DNA of 64,000 nucleotides from JANLVJ01 sp031363945 (GCA_031363945.1 JANLVJ010000064.1:1-64000); one strand, 5' to 3'; counted from the first letter of the stretch, positions 55,532 to 64,000 are shown. Translations and numbers: made by a program. Notes: generated from the sequence alone by a model not told the origin.

Positions 55532-56347
55532 TTACTGGATCACTGTTATATTATCAGGAAGAGAAATTCTGCCATATCTGGCAGAGATACCTGGGGCATT
55601 CTTTTTGGGCATTGATATGAGGTAATTTACTTCATAACTGGTATTTTTATTTTTACCGGTCAGATTATTCCAGGTTGTTTCAATCTTACCACCTATATGT
55701 GTAATCAGGCTAATCTGGTCAAAATCTTTTGATTCCTCAATCGTTATCAGATTCAGCAGATCTGTTAATTTCTCTTTAGACGTGCCATTGGCAATAATCT
55801 GTATATCTACATTCATCTGAGGTTGATCCCAGCTGACTACATTTATATTCCCGTATTTATTATTTATATATAGTTTGTCTGCTTCATTAGTAGTATATAA
55901 CTTGGTGATATGCTTATGCTGTTCTAATAGACCAACCTTACCGTTTCTAGCTTCCTGTTGCACTTCATTTGATGCTGAATCAACGGGAGACCCATCAGAT
56001 GAATTTAATCCAACGGCAGAATCTCTCTCACTGCCCCGTTTTTCAAAGATTGACTTACTTGTTTTATTTGCCTCTTTTACTTGAGATTTCAATGTTGAAA
56101 CCGCGTCATGAATATCAGCACCTAATCGATGAAGACCAGTTTGAACCTGGGCTTTCAGCGCTGGTTGAACCCGTATTGAATCTGTACTTTCGTTATCAGC
56201 ACTTTTTGAACTGGAAATTATTTTTCCTATGGGGGCTGTGCTAACAGTCGGCTTCTGTACTGCTCTGGTCTGGCCATGACTGGTAAAACTAAAAAACAAC
56301 AGTAAAAGAATTGTAGATAGCCTGGAACGAGAAATAAGGTATTGCAT
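55532..56347 (-). CDS. Secreted protein with short adhesin/DUF4097-like region
   Basis: 271 residues with an N-terminal signal peptide (STILLLLFFSFTSHG). The middle is low-complexity and charged (residues about 50-140). From about 150 a beta-rich segment, YINNKYGNINVVSWDQPQMN, resembles the start of the beta-helical DUF4097-type proteins of Bacteroidota. The frame then stops after SLPDNITVIQ, where relatives usually continue with further GxVxL strands. It is either a short family member or truncated. Function unknown. Confidence 0.55.
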   Translation of the reverse strand: MQYLISRSRLSTILLLLFFSFTSHGQTRAVQKPTVSTAPIGKIISSSKSADNESTDSIRVQPALKAQVQTGLHRLGADIHDAVSTLKSQVKEANKTSKSIFEKRGSERDSAVGLNSSDGSPVDSASNEVQQEARNGKVGLLEQHKHITKLYTTNEADKLYINNKYGNINVVSWDQPQMNVDIQIIANGTSKEKLTDLLNLITIEESKDFDQISLITHIGGKIETTWNNLTGKNKNTSYEVNYLISMPKKNAPGISARYGRISLPDNITVIQ

Positions 56348-56535
56348 ATAGATATTATGGGTTATAGTATGTCAGAAACGCCTTCTTCCTGAAATTATTT
56401 CAAGAAATATACTGACAGGTTCCTTATATATGACATAAACATGCCATAAATTAAATTCAACGCCAATTATTTACACACGGTATTGCCAATACATAGTTTT
56501 TTTAATAGAAATCAGTTCAGTGACATTAAATAATT

Positions 56536-56543
56536 TAAGTTTG
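56536..56543 (+). promoter_or_regulatory. Possible promoter -7 element for aspS
   Basis: TAAGTTTG matches TAnnTTTG, 55 bp upstream of the aspS ATG. A TTC at 56516-56518, 17 bp upstream, may serve as a weak -33 element. Confidence 0.4.
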
Positions 56544-56598
56544 CAACCAATATAAACACGAATACAACATTCTATATTTCTGATAAAAACGAATTTTT

Positions 56599-58350
56599 AT
56601 GCTAAGAACTCATACCTGCGGAGAATTATCTACTAAAGAATTGGGCAATACCGTTACGTTAGCCGGCTGGGTACAGAAATCCAGAGATCTGGGTGGTATG
56701 ACTTTTATTGATATTCGCGACAGGTATGGCATTACTCAGCTGGTGTTTAATATGGATGAACATGACGGTTTATGTATGGAGGCCCGTAAGCTTGGTCGTG
56801 AGTATGTAATCCTGATTACAGGTCAGGTACTTGAAAGAAGTAATAAAAATTTAAAGATCAACACGGGAGAAATAGAAATCAAAGTTGAAAAACTTGACGT
56901 GTTGAATGTTTCAAAAACTACTCCCTTTATTATTGACGATATAACTGATGGCGGTGAAGAATTAAGAGCCCGTTACAGGTACCTTGACCTAAGAAGAAAT
57001 CCGATTCGTAAAAATTTGGAATTACGGCACAGGATGATGCAGGAAACGAGAAAATACCTCGACGCTTTACAATTTATAGAGGTTGAAACACCTGTTCTTA
57101 TCAAGTCTACCCCTGAAGGAGCACGAGATTTTGTCGTTCCCAGCCGTATGAACCCAGGAGAATTTTATGCCCTGCCCCAGTCTCCACAAACATTCAAGCA
57201 ATTATTAATGGTTTCTGGATTTGACCGTTATTTTCAGATTGTCAAATGCTTTCGTGACGAAGACCTGAGAGCAGACCGGCAGCCAGAATTTACCCAGATT
57301 GACTGTGAGATGTCGTTTATCACCCAAGAAGATATTCTTCAAACTTTCGAAGGCCTGGCAAAGCATTTATTTAAGTCAATAAAGGGTCTTGAATTCAAAC
57401 CATTCGAAAGAATGTATTACACCGATGCTATGCAGTACTATGGTTCTGATAAACCAGATCTAAGATTCGGGATGAAATTTGCAGATCTGAGTGGGCTGGT
57501 AAAAGGTACAGAATTCAAGCCCTTTCAAACAGAAGCAGTACTTGCCATATGTGTAAAAGGTTGTGCTGAATATACCCGCAAGCAGCTCGATGAATTAAGT
57601 GACTTCGTAAAACGACCACAGATTGGGGCAACAAGTCTCATTTATGTCCGTTATCAGGCCGACGGATTAAAATCATCAGTAGATAAGTTTTTTACCCTTG
57701 AGCACCTACAACACTGGGCTCTGGCATGTAAGGCTGAAGCCGGAGATCTTATACTGGTATTGGCTGGAGGGCTTGATAAAACCCGCAAAGCCCTGGGAGA
57801 GTTACGTCTTGAGATGGGCAATAAACTCGGACTTCGTAAAAAAGATGAATTTTATCCATTATGGGTGATAGATTTCCCACTTCTTGAATGGGACGAAGAA
57901 AATAGTCGTTACCATGCAATGCATCACCCTTTTACTTCACCCAAACCAGAAGATATTTCATTACTTGAAAATGAGCCTGGCAAAGTAAGGGCAAATGCGT
58001 ACGACCTGGTGATCAATGGTACTGAAATTGGTGGAGGTTCTATCCGGATTTTTGATAAATCATTGCAGGCAAGGATGTTTCAACTTCTGGGTTTCAGTAA
58101 AGAAGATGCACAGTCACAATTCGGATTTTTAATGGATGCGTTTGAATATGGTGCACCCCCACATGGTGGAATTGCCTTTGGTTTTGACCGGCTTTGTGCC
58201 ATGTTTGCTGGTCTGGATTCTATTCGGGATATCATTGCATTCCCCAAAAACAACTCAGGCAGAGATGTCATGATTGATTCACCTTCTGCCATTTATGATA
58301 CCCAGTTAAAAGAACTCGGGATAAATGTAAACCGGGAGTATATCCGGTAA
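56599..58350 (+). CDS. aspS: Aspartyl-tRNA synthetase
   Basis: 583 residues, bacterial-type class II synthetase. N-terminal OB anticodon-binding domain (TLAGWVQKSRDLGGMTFIDI), YALPQSPQTFKQLLM, motif 2 CFRDEDLRADRQPEFTQID, a GAD insertion domain (about 290-410), and motif 3 IAFGFDRLCAMFAG. Discriminating versus non-discriminating charging cannot be told here. Confidence 0.97.
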   Translation: MLRTHTCGELSTKELGNTVTLAGWVQKSRDLGGMTFIDIRDRYGITQLVFNMDEHDGLCMEARKLGREYVILITGQVLERSNKNLKINTGEIEIKVEKLDVLNVSKTTPFIIDDITDGGEELRARYRYLDLRRNPIRKNLELRHRMMQETRKYLDALQFIEVETPVLIKSTPEGARDFVVPSRMNPGEFYALPQSPQTFKQLLMVSGFDRYFQIVKCFRDEDLRADRQPEFTQIDCEMSFITQEDILQTFEGLAKHLFKSIKGLEFKPFERMYYTDAMQYYGSDKPDLRFGMKFADLSGLVKGTEFKPFQTEAVLAICVKGCAEYTRKQLDELSDFVKRPQIGATSLIYVRYQADGLKSSVDKFFTLEHLQHWALACKAEAGDLILVLAGGLDKTRKALGELRLEMGNKLGLRKKDEFYPLWVIDFPLLEWDEENSRYHAMHHPFTSPKPEDISLLENEPGKVRANAYDLVINGTEIGGGSIRIFDKSLQARMFQLLGFSKEDAQSQFGFLMDAFEYGAPPHGGIAFGFDRLCAMFAGLDSIRDIIAFPKNNSGRDVMIDSPSAIYDTQLKELGINVNREYIR

Positions 58351-58412
58351 TTTTTTTTTCTGGTACGTTGATTGCCCCATAATAATACATATTCTATCTT
58401 TTTTCAAGGATT

Positions 58413-60620
58413 ATGGGGAAAACTATTGTAGTGTCAAATCGCCTTCCGGTTAAAGTTAAAAGAACCGGTGATGAATTCACCTTTGCCCAAAGCGAAGGGG
58501 GGCTGGCGACTGGTTTGGGAGCAGTGTACCAGCACGATGATAATATCTGGATCGGATGGCCGGGTTTAGAAATTACTGAAGCTTCAGACCAGGAACGTAT
58601 CAGTACACAACTCATCGAAAAAAATCTTCTGCCTGTTTTTTTAAGTCAGGAAGAAATTAACCAGTATTATGAGGGGTTCTCTAATGAGATATTGTGGCCG
58701 GTATTTCATTATTATGCCAGCACATATGCTAATTATACCCAGTCAAACTGGTCTTTTTATAAACTGGTTAATGAAAAATTCAGGGATGCGATACTGGCAG
58801 TCATAGAACCAGGAGACAAGCTTTGGATACATGATTACCAACTTTTACTATTACCCGCCCTGGTCAGGGCTGTCTTACCCGATATCTCAATAGGGTTTTT
58901 CCAGCATATTCCATTTCCATCTTTCGAATTATTCAGACTGATTCCATGGAGAACAGAACTTCTTGAAGGAATGCTAGGAGCAGATCTGATTGGTTTTCAC
59001 ACGTTTGAAGATGCCAGGCATTTTTTAAGCGCTTCAACCCGGCTTCTCCCTTACCAGTCATCAGCAAATGTAATAAACCTGGCCGATCGTTCAGTAGTGG
59101 TAGAATCATTTCCTATGGGAATAGACAGTGAGAAATTTGCATCACTCAGTCTTGATCAAACCGTTATTGAAGGAATAAAAACCCTTAAAAATCATTTCTC
59201 TGGTCTTCGTATTATTTTGTCAGTAGACCGGCTTGATTATAGTAAGGGCATTCTTCAACGATTGGCAGCCTTCGAGATGCTACTCGAAATGCTACCTGAA
59301 TATCTGGGAAAAATTATACTCTATATGATTGTCGTACCATCAAGAGATAATGTTCTACAGTACAAGGAGTTACATGATAATATTGATAAAAAAGTTGGTA
59401 ATATAAATGCCCGGTTTAGCTCGATGACCTGGAGCCCGATCCACTATTTTTACCGATCTGTAGAACTCGAAGATCTTTCTATTTTGTATCAGGCTGCTGA
59501 TATCTGTCTGGTAACACCCATGCGAGACGGTATGAATCTGGTCAGTAAAGAATACATTGCCAGCAGAAGCCAGAATACAGGAGTTTTAATATTAAGTGAA
59601 ATGGCCGGCGCATCTAAAGAATTGATAGACGCTCTGATCGTTAATCCAAGTAATATCTATGAACTTTATAAAACCATTGACCTGGGCTTAAAAATGGGGT
59701 TTGATGAGCAGTCAAGACGAATGAAGGCCATGAAACTGGTAGTGTTTAAATTTACAGTCGGTCATTGGGTAAAGATCTTTATGGAAAAACTTTCAGAGGT
59801 TAAAGAAATGCAGGAATCACAAAAAGCAAGACGGCTCACCCAGCTTAATGAACAGATTATTACCCACCAATACGTGACCGCATCAAAACGTTTGTTACTG
59901 CTTGATTATGATGGTACCCTTGTTGGGTTTCAAAGTGATATTGAAATGGCATCACCTGATCATGAATTATACAGGCTATTAAAAAGCTTACAAGCCGATA
60001 CCCGGAACACCGTAGTTATTATTAGTGGCAGACAGCATGAAACCCTAGAAAAATGGTTCGGCCATACCCGATTAAATTTAATTGCAGAACATGGTGCCTG
60101 GTCAAAGGATGACAGAGAAGACTGGCAGGTTATTTCTGGGCTAAATGATTCCTGGAAACCTGAAATCATGCCAATTCTGGAAACCTATACCGACCGAACG
60201 CCAGGTGCATTTATTGAAGAAAAAACGTATTCTCTGGTATGGCATTACCGTAAGGCAGAATCTGATCTTGGTGAAATGAGAGCAAATGAGCTGGTAAGTA
60301 ACCTTCGTTATCTTTCTGCAGATAAAGGACTGCAGTTACTGCCGGGTAATAAGGTGGTAGAAATAAAAAACATAGAAATTAATAAAGGAAAGGCTGCCCT
60401 TACCTTAATCGAGCGGGAAAATTATGATTTTATTGTTGCCATAGGAGATGATCAAACAGATGAAGATATTTTTAAAATTTTACCAGCTGGATCTGTAAGC
60501 ATTAAGGTCGGTAGTAATATTTCAAATGCGGATTATTTTTTACGCACTCATCTCGAAGTAAGAATACTTCTTGGGGCACTTGTAAAGAATGATCTGGAAC
60601 AGGTTAGCCTTAATTATTAA
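58413..60620 (+). CDS. Bifunctional trehalose-6-phosphate synthase/phosphatase
   Basis: 735-residue fusion making trehalose from UDP-glucose and glucose-6-phosphate. The OtsA-like GT20 domain (about 1-470) has SNRLPVKV, GLATGLGAVY, WIHDYQLLLLPALVR, VDRLDYSKGILQRL and RDGMNLVSKEY. The OtsB-like HAD phosphatase (about 490-730) has the nucleophile motif LLDYDGTLVG (about residue 499) and GDDQTDEDIF. Both sets of catalytic motifs look intact. Single gene with convergent neighbour 1 bp away. Likely an osmotic or desiccation protectant route. Confidence 0.93.
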   Translation: MGKTIVVSNRLPVKVKRTGDEFTFAQSEGGLATGLGAVYQHDDNIWIGWPGLEITEASDQERISTQLIEKNLLPVFLSQEEINQYYEGFSNEILWPVFHYYASTYANYTQSNWSFYKLVNEKFRDAILAVIEPGDKLWIHDYQLLLLPALVRAVLPDISIGFFQHIPFPSFELFRLIPWRTELLEGMLGADLIGFHTFEDARHFLSASTRLLPYQSSANVINLADRSVVVESFPMGIDSEKFASLSLDQTVIEGIKTLKNHFSGLRIILSVDRLDYSKGILQRLAAFEMLLEMLPEYLGKIILYMIVVPSRDNVLQYKELHDNIDKKVGNINARFSSMTWSPIHYFYRSVELEDLSILYQAADICLVTPMRDGMNLVSKEYIASRSQNTGVLILSEMAGASKELIDALIVNPSNIYELYKTIDLGLKMGFDEQSRRMKAMKLVVFKFTVGHWVKIFMEKLSEVKEMQESQKARRLTQLNEQIITHQYVTASKRLLLLDYDGTLVGFQSDIEMASPDHELYRLLKSLQADTRNTVVIISGRQHETLEKWFGHTRLNLIAEHGAWSKDDREDWQVISGLNDSWKPEIMPILETYTDRTPGAFIEEKTYSLVWHYRKAESDLGEMRANELVSNLRYLSADKGLQLLPGNKVVEIKNIEINKGKAALTLIERENYDFIVAIGDDQTDEDIFKILPAGSVSIKVGSNISNADYFLRTHLEVRILLGALVKNDLEQVSLNY

Positions 60621-60621
60621 G

Positions 60622-61095
60622 TTATTGATTGGCATGATCAATCTCTTTATCAATCCAGATTACATTTGTTGAAGCATGTGCCAGTAATCTGCCTGTTTCT
60701 GAATGAGTCAGCTCAGCATGAAGATGGGAGATTTTTTTACCGCGCTTTATCACCTTTCCCCTTGCTTTTACACGATGGCCAACCAGTGATGGAGCAAAAA
60801 AATCAACAACCAGATTTACTGAAGTATGATAATTTGTATGGCCAAGGCTGTAAACGGTAACACCAGCAACTTCATCGAGCATTGCAGCTATTACTCCTCC
60901 ATGTAAGGCTCCTACTGGATTACACATTTCCTGCCTGATGATGAATTCCATCATTACGCTACCTTCTTCAGCCTTAAGCAGGATTCCTGCCAACCAGGAT
61001 CCAAAAGTTGCAGGACTAGTATGATAAATTTCACCAATATTGGATGCTAATCTTAGCAATGATAGGTTTTCTGTCATATAAACTAGGGGTTTCAC
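60622..61095 (-). CDS. PaaI-family hotdog thioesterase
   Basis: 157 residues with the hotdog fold. The active-site segment is NPVGALHGGVIAAMLDEVAG (HGG motif plus the acidic residue seven positions later), matching the PaaI/YbgC-like acyl-CoA thioesterases. The start at 61095 is GTG; an ATG at 61077 (codon 7) is an equally plausible start. It follows mutY by 10 bp. Substrate unknown, probably an aryl- or short acyl-CoA. Confidence 0.85.
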   Translation of the reverse strand: MKPLVYMTENLSLLRLASNIGEIYHTSPATFGSWLAGILLKAEEGSVMMEFIIRQEMCNPVGALHGGVIAAMLDEVAGVTVYSLGHTNYHTSVNLVVDFFAPSLVGHRVKARGKVIKRGKKISHLHAELTHSETGRLLAHASTNVIWIDKEIDHANQ

Positions 61096-61105
61096 TTATT
61101 AAAGA

Positions 61106-62218
61106 TCAAATTTCATGTTGCTTTGATTCAAGGTAGCGCTGAGCCAGACGTGAGACAGCATGTACAGAAAAATCAGAAAATTTAACGGCTGTAAACTTAT
61201 CAAATGCTACCCCTGCCTGTTGATCAAGTGTAAATTCCCAAAATGTTGCGTAAATCACCTGATGTGATAGCATATGCTTGAATGTACTTCCCCGTGAATT
61301 TAGTGTGAAAGTATTGTCACGCATTAATTCTGTGAGCATTTCACTGGTGAGCAAAGAGGTAATATCTGACTCAAGACTGGTTTCAATTAATGGAAAGTCA
61401 AAAAGACCTTGCCAGATATCGCCTTTGCCTCTTTTCAAAAGGAATACAGTACCGGAAAATGAAACAACCAGATATTGAAAATATCTCAGCCTAACCTTTG
61501 TTTTACCAGACTTTAGAGGCAGTGATTTAACCCGGTTATCAGCAAATGCCACGCAGTAAGTAATCAACGGACATATTGAACAATCTGGAGCTGGCTTGCA
61601 CTGCAAAGCGCCAAAATCCATAATGGCCTGGTTGTACGTTGCAGCCTGCCCGAGGGGTAAAAGTAACTGCGCAAGCTCAGCAAAAAGCTTTCTACCTGAT
61701 GATTCATTAATAGCTGTATCAATTCCATAATAACGTGACAGCACTCGGTAAACATTTCCATCAACAACTGCAACATGCTCATTAAAACAATGAGAAGAAA
61801 TAGCTGCAGCTGTGTAGTCGCCTATACCTTTTAATGATTTTAATTCTATTGCTGTTACCGGAAACTGGCCTCCATATTCATTCATTATCTGTGCAGCCGC
61901 GCTGAGCATATTTCTTGCCCGGGAGTAATAGCCAAGCCCCTGCCAGAGTTTCAGAATGGACTCTTCTGAAGCCTGAGAAAAAGATTTAAGATCAGGGTAG
62001 GCTGACACAAACCTTTCATAATAAGGAAGGCCCTGATCTACCCGGGTTTGCTGCAGGATGATCTCTGAAAGCCAAACCCTGTAGGGGTCAGGAAAATGCC
62101 TCCAGGGTAAGTTTCTCTTATGCTGCTCGTACCAAAGAAGCAATGTTGACTGAAAAAAGAGTTCAGTTTCAGCAATGGATTTTAGCTGTAAAAAATTTAT
62201 TTCAGATGAGTTTAACAT
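61106..62218 (-). CDS. mutY: A/G-specific adenine glycosylase MutY
   Basis: Removes adenine mispaired with 8-oxoguanine. 370 residues: LPWRHFPDPYRVWLSEIILQ, HhH LKGIGDYTAAAI, catalytic aspartate in VVDGNVYRVL, and a C-terminal NUDIX-like 8-oxoG recognition domain. The iron-sulfur loop reads CKPAPDCSICPLITYC, i.e. C-X5-C-X2-C-X5-C, one residue shorter in the first gap than the usual C-X6-C-X2-C-X5-C. Confidence 0.93.
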   Translation of the reverse strand: MLNSSEINFLQLKSIAETELFFQSTLLLWYEQHKRNLPWRHFPDPYRVWLSEIILQQTRVDQGLPYYERFVSAYPDLKSFSQASEESILKLWQGLGYYSRARNMLSAAAQIMNEYGGQFPVTAIELKSLKGIGDYTAAAISSHCFNEHVAVVDGNVYRVLSRYYGIDTAINESSGRKLFAELAQLLLPLGQAATYNQAIMDFGALQCKPAPDCSICPLITYCVAFADNRVKSLPLKSGKTKVRLRYFQYLVVSFSGTVFLLKRGKGDIWQGLFDFPLIETSLESDITSLLTSEMLTELMRDNTFTLNSRGSTFKHMLSHQVIYATFWEFTLDQQAGVAFDKFTAVKFSDFSVHAVSRLAQRYLESKQHEI

Positions 62219-62358
62219 TTTGGTGTAAAGGTAGCCTTGGATGCCGTTAGGAGGGCAAAGTCTGACATTTTAGGAATAAATCTCTATAAATCAGATTAAT
62301 CCTGATAAAAAAGAGATATTAAATTGTGAAAGGGCTTTTAGTTTTTGATTAAAACCAA

Positions 62359-62366
62359 TATCTTTG
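62359..62366 (+). promoter_or_regulatory. Promoter -7 element for HU gene
   Basis: TATCTTTG, perfect TAnnTTTG match followed by CACC, 46 bp upstream of the HU ATG. Confidence 0.55.
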
Positions 62367-62412
62367 CACCCCAAAACAACGATGTCTGGGATTAAGTAAC
62401 CTACTAAAAACA

Positions 62413-62724
62413 ATGACAAAAGCAGAGATAATTGCAGAAATTGCCAATAAAACCGGTATTGAAAAAAGTGATGTCCAGGAGACTGTAGAAGCATTCTTTA
62501 AAGTTGTTAAGAATTCAATGATCGAAGGTGAAAATGTATACGTAAGAGGTTTTGGAAGTTTCGTTGTGAAAAAAAGAGCTAAAAAAACAGCTCGTAATAT
62601 TTCAAAAAACACTGCAATTATAATTCCTGAGCATTTTGTACCTAGTTTCAAACCAGCAAAAGTATTCGTTGAAAAAGTAAAGACAAATGCAAATAAAAAA
62701 GCAAAATTAGAAAGCACTAAATAA
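62413..62724 (+). CDS. HU-family DNA-binding protein
   Basis: 103-residue nucleoid protein of the HU/IHF fold. N-terminal helices AEIIAEIANKTGIEKSDVQET, the GENVYVRGFGSFVVKKRAKKTARN strand and arm, then FKPAKVFVEKV. The C-terminus has a lysine-rich extension (NANKKAKLESTK) beyond the about 90-residue core, seen in several Bacteroidota HU proteins. It starts the plus-strand cluster HU-TPR-mS38-like and is divergent from mutY. Confidence 0.93.
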   Translation: MTKAEIIAEIANKTGIEKSDVQETVEAFFKVVKNSMIEGENVYVRGFGSFVVKKRAKKTARNISKNTAIIIPEHFVPSFKPAKVFVEKVKTNANKKAKLESTK

Positions 62725-62731
62725 TCAGCAA

Positions 62732-63550
62732 ATGTCGGTTAAGCAAATTATCGTTTTAATTGCAGTACTTTCAGTAATGGTTTCCCTGTTCTCTCTGAAC
62801 ATTCATAAGGCGGGTAAACCAGCTGATAATGGGCATGCTACTAAACCAGTAGCTCCGGTGGCAGCAAATGAAGACGAAATTTTAAAACGGGCAAAAACAA
62901 AACTAAGCCCTGACCAATTGCAAACGATTACAAGTCTGGAGAAAAAGTCTGCAGACATAACTGGTTTTGCTGAATTCAACCGACTAGCTGAAAAATGGGA
63001 CGAATATAAAAATCCCGGATTAAGCGGCTGGTATTATTACAAGGCTGCCAGTCTTTCTCCTGCTATAAAAACCTGGCTTAAAGCTGGTGATAAACTAAGG
63101 GTTGCTTTGGTCAATCAACAGGATTCTGTTGCTACTACTGCCTTTTTCGAAAAGGCTGTAGGTGCCTATCAGCAGGTTTTGAAAACTGATTCGGGCAATC
63201 TAGATGCTAAAACCGGCATGGGTGTATGTTATGTAAGTGGCAGCTCAAACCCCATGCAAGGAATTACGCTCTTACTTGGTGTAGTTTCAAAGGATCCTGG
63301 TAATGTGAATGCAAACTTTAATTTAGGATTATTTTCAATGCGGTCGGGTCAGTATGATAAGGCAATAGGCCGTTTTCAGAATGTTGTTAAAACTGCACCA
63401 GATGGAGAAGCTTATTTCTACCTTGCACAAGCTTTTCAAAACCTGAACAGGAAGAAAGAGGCGGTAGAAGCATACAGAAACGCCAGAAAATACATCCATG
63501 ACGCGGAAACGGTCAGTAGTATAGATCATTTAATACAACAACTTAATTAA
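62732..63550 (+). CDS. Membrane-anchored TPR protein
   Basis: 272 residues. One N-terminal hydrophobic segment (about 5-24, IIVLIAVLSVMVSLFSLNI) acts as a signal anchor. The C-terminal half has about three TPR repeats (for example VNANFNLGLFSMRSGQYDKAIG and AYFYLAQAFQNLNRKKEAVEAYRNA). Probable role as a protein-interaction scaffold on the periplasmic side. It follows HU by 7 bp, so the two are co-transcribed. No specific partner is evident. Confidence 0.85.
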   Translation: MSVKQIIVLIAVLSVMVSLFSLNIHKAGKPADNGHATKPVAPVAANEDEILKRAKTKLSPDQLQTITSLEKKSADITGFAEFNRLAEKWDEYKNPGLSGWYYYKAASLSPAIKTWLKAGDKLRVALVNQQDSVATTAFFEKAVGAYQQVLKTDSGNLDAKTGMGVCYVSGSSNPMQGITLLLGVVSKDPGNVNANFNLGLFSMRSGQYDKAIGRFQNVVKTAPDGEAYFYLAQAFQNLNRKKEAVEAYRNARKYIHDAETVSSIDHLIQQLN

Positions 63551-63574
63551 TTTACAACATAAAAGCAATTCATT

Positions 63575-63664
63575 ATGCCAAGCGGTAAAAAAAGGAAAAG
63601 ACATAAAATGGCTACTCACAAACGGAAAAAACGATTGAGAAAAAACAGACATAAAAAGAAATAA
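63575..63664 (+). CDS. AURKAIP1/COX24 (mS38-like) small basic ribosomal protein
   Basis: A 29-residue, extremely basic protein: MPSGKKRKRHKMATHKRKKR followed by LRKNRHKKK. The KRKRHKMxTHKRKKRLRKNR core is the signature of the AURKAIP1/COX24 domain shared by mitochondrial mS38 and the small bacterial proteins (for example mycobacterial bS22) that bind the 30S subunit. ATG at 63575, TAA at 63662. It lies 24 bp after the TPR gene and before a strong terminator. Confidence 0.85.
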   Translation: MPSGKKRKRHKMATHKRKKRLRKNRHKKK

Positions 63665-63690
63665 GTATTTTTAATGTAAAATAGATAGAC

Positions 63691-63714
63691 CCATTGCTTT
63701 TTAAAAAGCAATGG
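63691..63714 (+). terminator. Terminator after mS38-like gene
   Basis: A perfect palindrome with CCATTGCTTTTT (63691-63702) paired to AAAAAGCAATGG (63703-63714), followed by TCTTTGT. It separates the HU-TPR-mS38 unit from the RNase E/G gene. Confidence 0.75.
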
Positions 63715-63791
63715 TCTTTGTATTTTAGTTTACTGAAAATCATTCTGACCATAGCCATTCGCTGTTTCAGAGGTTTTACACCGATATTCAT

Positions 63792-64000
63792 TTGAAAGAG
63801 CTTGTAATTAATGCCAGTCCGTCTGGAGTGACGATTGCCCTGATAAAGGATCGTCAGTTGGCCGAGTTACATCAGGAGCAAAATAATAATAACTATGCAG
63901 TAGGTGATATCTACCTTGGGCGTGTTAAAAAGATTATGCCCGGGCTGAATGCCGCTTTTGTAGACGTTGGTTTTGAAAAAGATGCATTTCTGCACTACCT
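63792..64000 (+). CDS. rng: Ribonuclease E/G, 5' end only
   Basis: The first 69 codons are in the window; the gene runs off the right edge. The read-out KELVINASPSGVTIALIKD, then GDIYLGRVKKIMPGLNAAFV and DVGFEKDAFLHYL, matches the N-terminal S1-domain region of RNase E/G family endoribonucleases. The start appears to be TTG at 63792; there is no in-frame ATG nearby upstream. Confidence 0.88.
   Translation, partial: MKELVINASPSGVTIALIKDRQLAELHQEQNNNNYAVGDIYLGRVKKIMPGLNAAFVDVGFEKDAFLHY

Noticed and set aside
1..64000. CRISPR array, tRNA or rRNA genes, prophage or defence island
   Set aside because: No regularly spaced repeats, cloverleaf-like sequences, rRNA segments or phage or defence genes were recognised by eye. 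A tRNA or CRISPR scan would settle this.

Overview
The window looks like a chromosomal segment of a member of the Bacteroidota, most likely close to the Sphingobacteriales. The evidence is the arginine operon with a transcarbamylase of the N-succinylornithine type, a DUF5686 outer-membrane protein, an OmpA-family porin with a thrombospondin-like linker, many genes preceded by the Bacteroidota -7 promoter motif TAnnTTTG, few strong Shine-Dalgarno sequences, and several small Bacteroidota-typical proteins. Almost all of the window is ordinary core genome. The one clear mobile element is a decayed IS3-family insertion sequence at the left end.

Layout. Positions 1-1451 hold a possible IS21-type end remnant and an IS3 element whose integrase is broken by an internal deletion. 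hflX follows on the plus strand. From 16.8 kb down to 2.95 kb runs a long minus-strand cluster: GNAT acyltransferase, argG, argC, argD, argF' (N-succinylornithine transcarbamylase type), argB, proC, an M20 deacylase, argH, an aminotransferase, an RsmI-like methylase and a DUF5686 protein. This is a nearly complete glutamate-to-arginine pathway using acylated intermediates. Divergent from it are the translation genes rplM-rpsI-rpsB, tsf, pyrH and frr, then an ABC exporter and a patatin-like lipase. Between 23.7 and 31.8 kb lie an MFS transporter, recG, a RidA protein, a DUF6728-like microprotein, the OmpA porin, aminopeptidase P and a MeaB GTPase.

Positions 31.9-38.8 kb form a cell-surface glycan patch: five glycosyltransferases around an MsbA-like ABC exporter. 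The minus-strand rimP-nusA-infB operon (39.1-44.3 kb) ends in a 16-bp perfect terminator stem and has a hairpin in its leader. It is followed by a TlpA-like thioredoxin, a PH/SHOCT membrane protein, an acyl-CoA dehydrogenase, a LPG-synthase-type membrane protein, panD and panC. Divergent from panC is a half-length, motif-degenerate glycogen-synthase-like protein with glmS. A DAACS symporter, superoxide dismutase, tadA, a secreted repeat-type protein, aspS, an otsA-otsB fusion, a hotdog thioesterase and mutY follow. The right end has HU, a TPR protein, a 29-residue mS38/AURKAIP1-like ribosomal protein and the start of an RNase E/G gene that runs off the window.

No CRISPR array, defence island, prophage, tRNA or rRNA gene was seen. 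I did not find a convincing wholly new system. The points most worth a second look are the degenerate half-size glycogen synthase beside glmS, the cysteine-rich acyltransferase that probably starts the succinylated arginine pathway, the nusA leader hairpin, the tiny mS38-like gene, and the altered iron-sulfur cysteine spacing in MutY. Starts, promoters and terminators were judged by eye.
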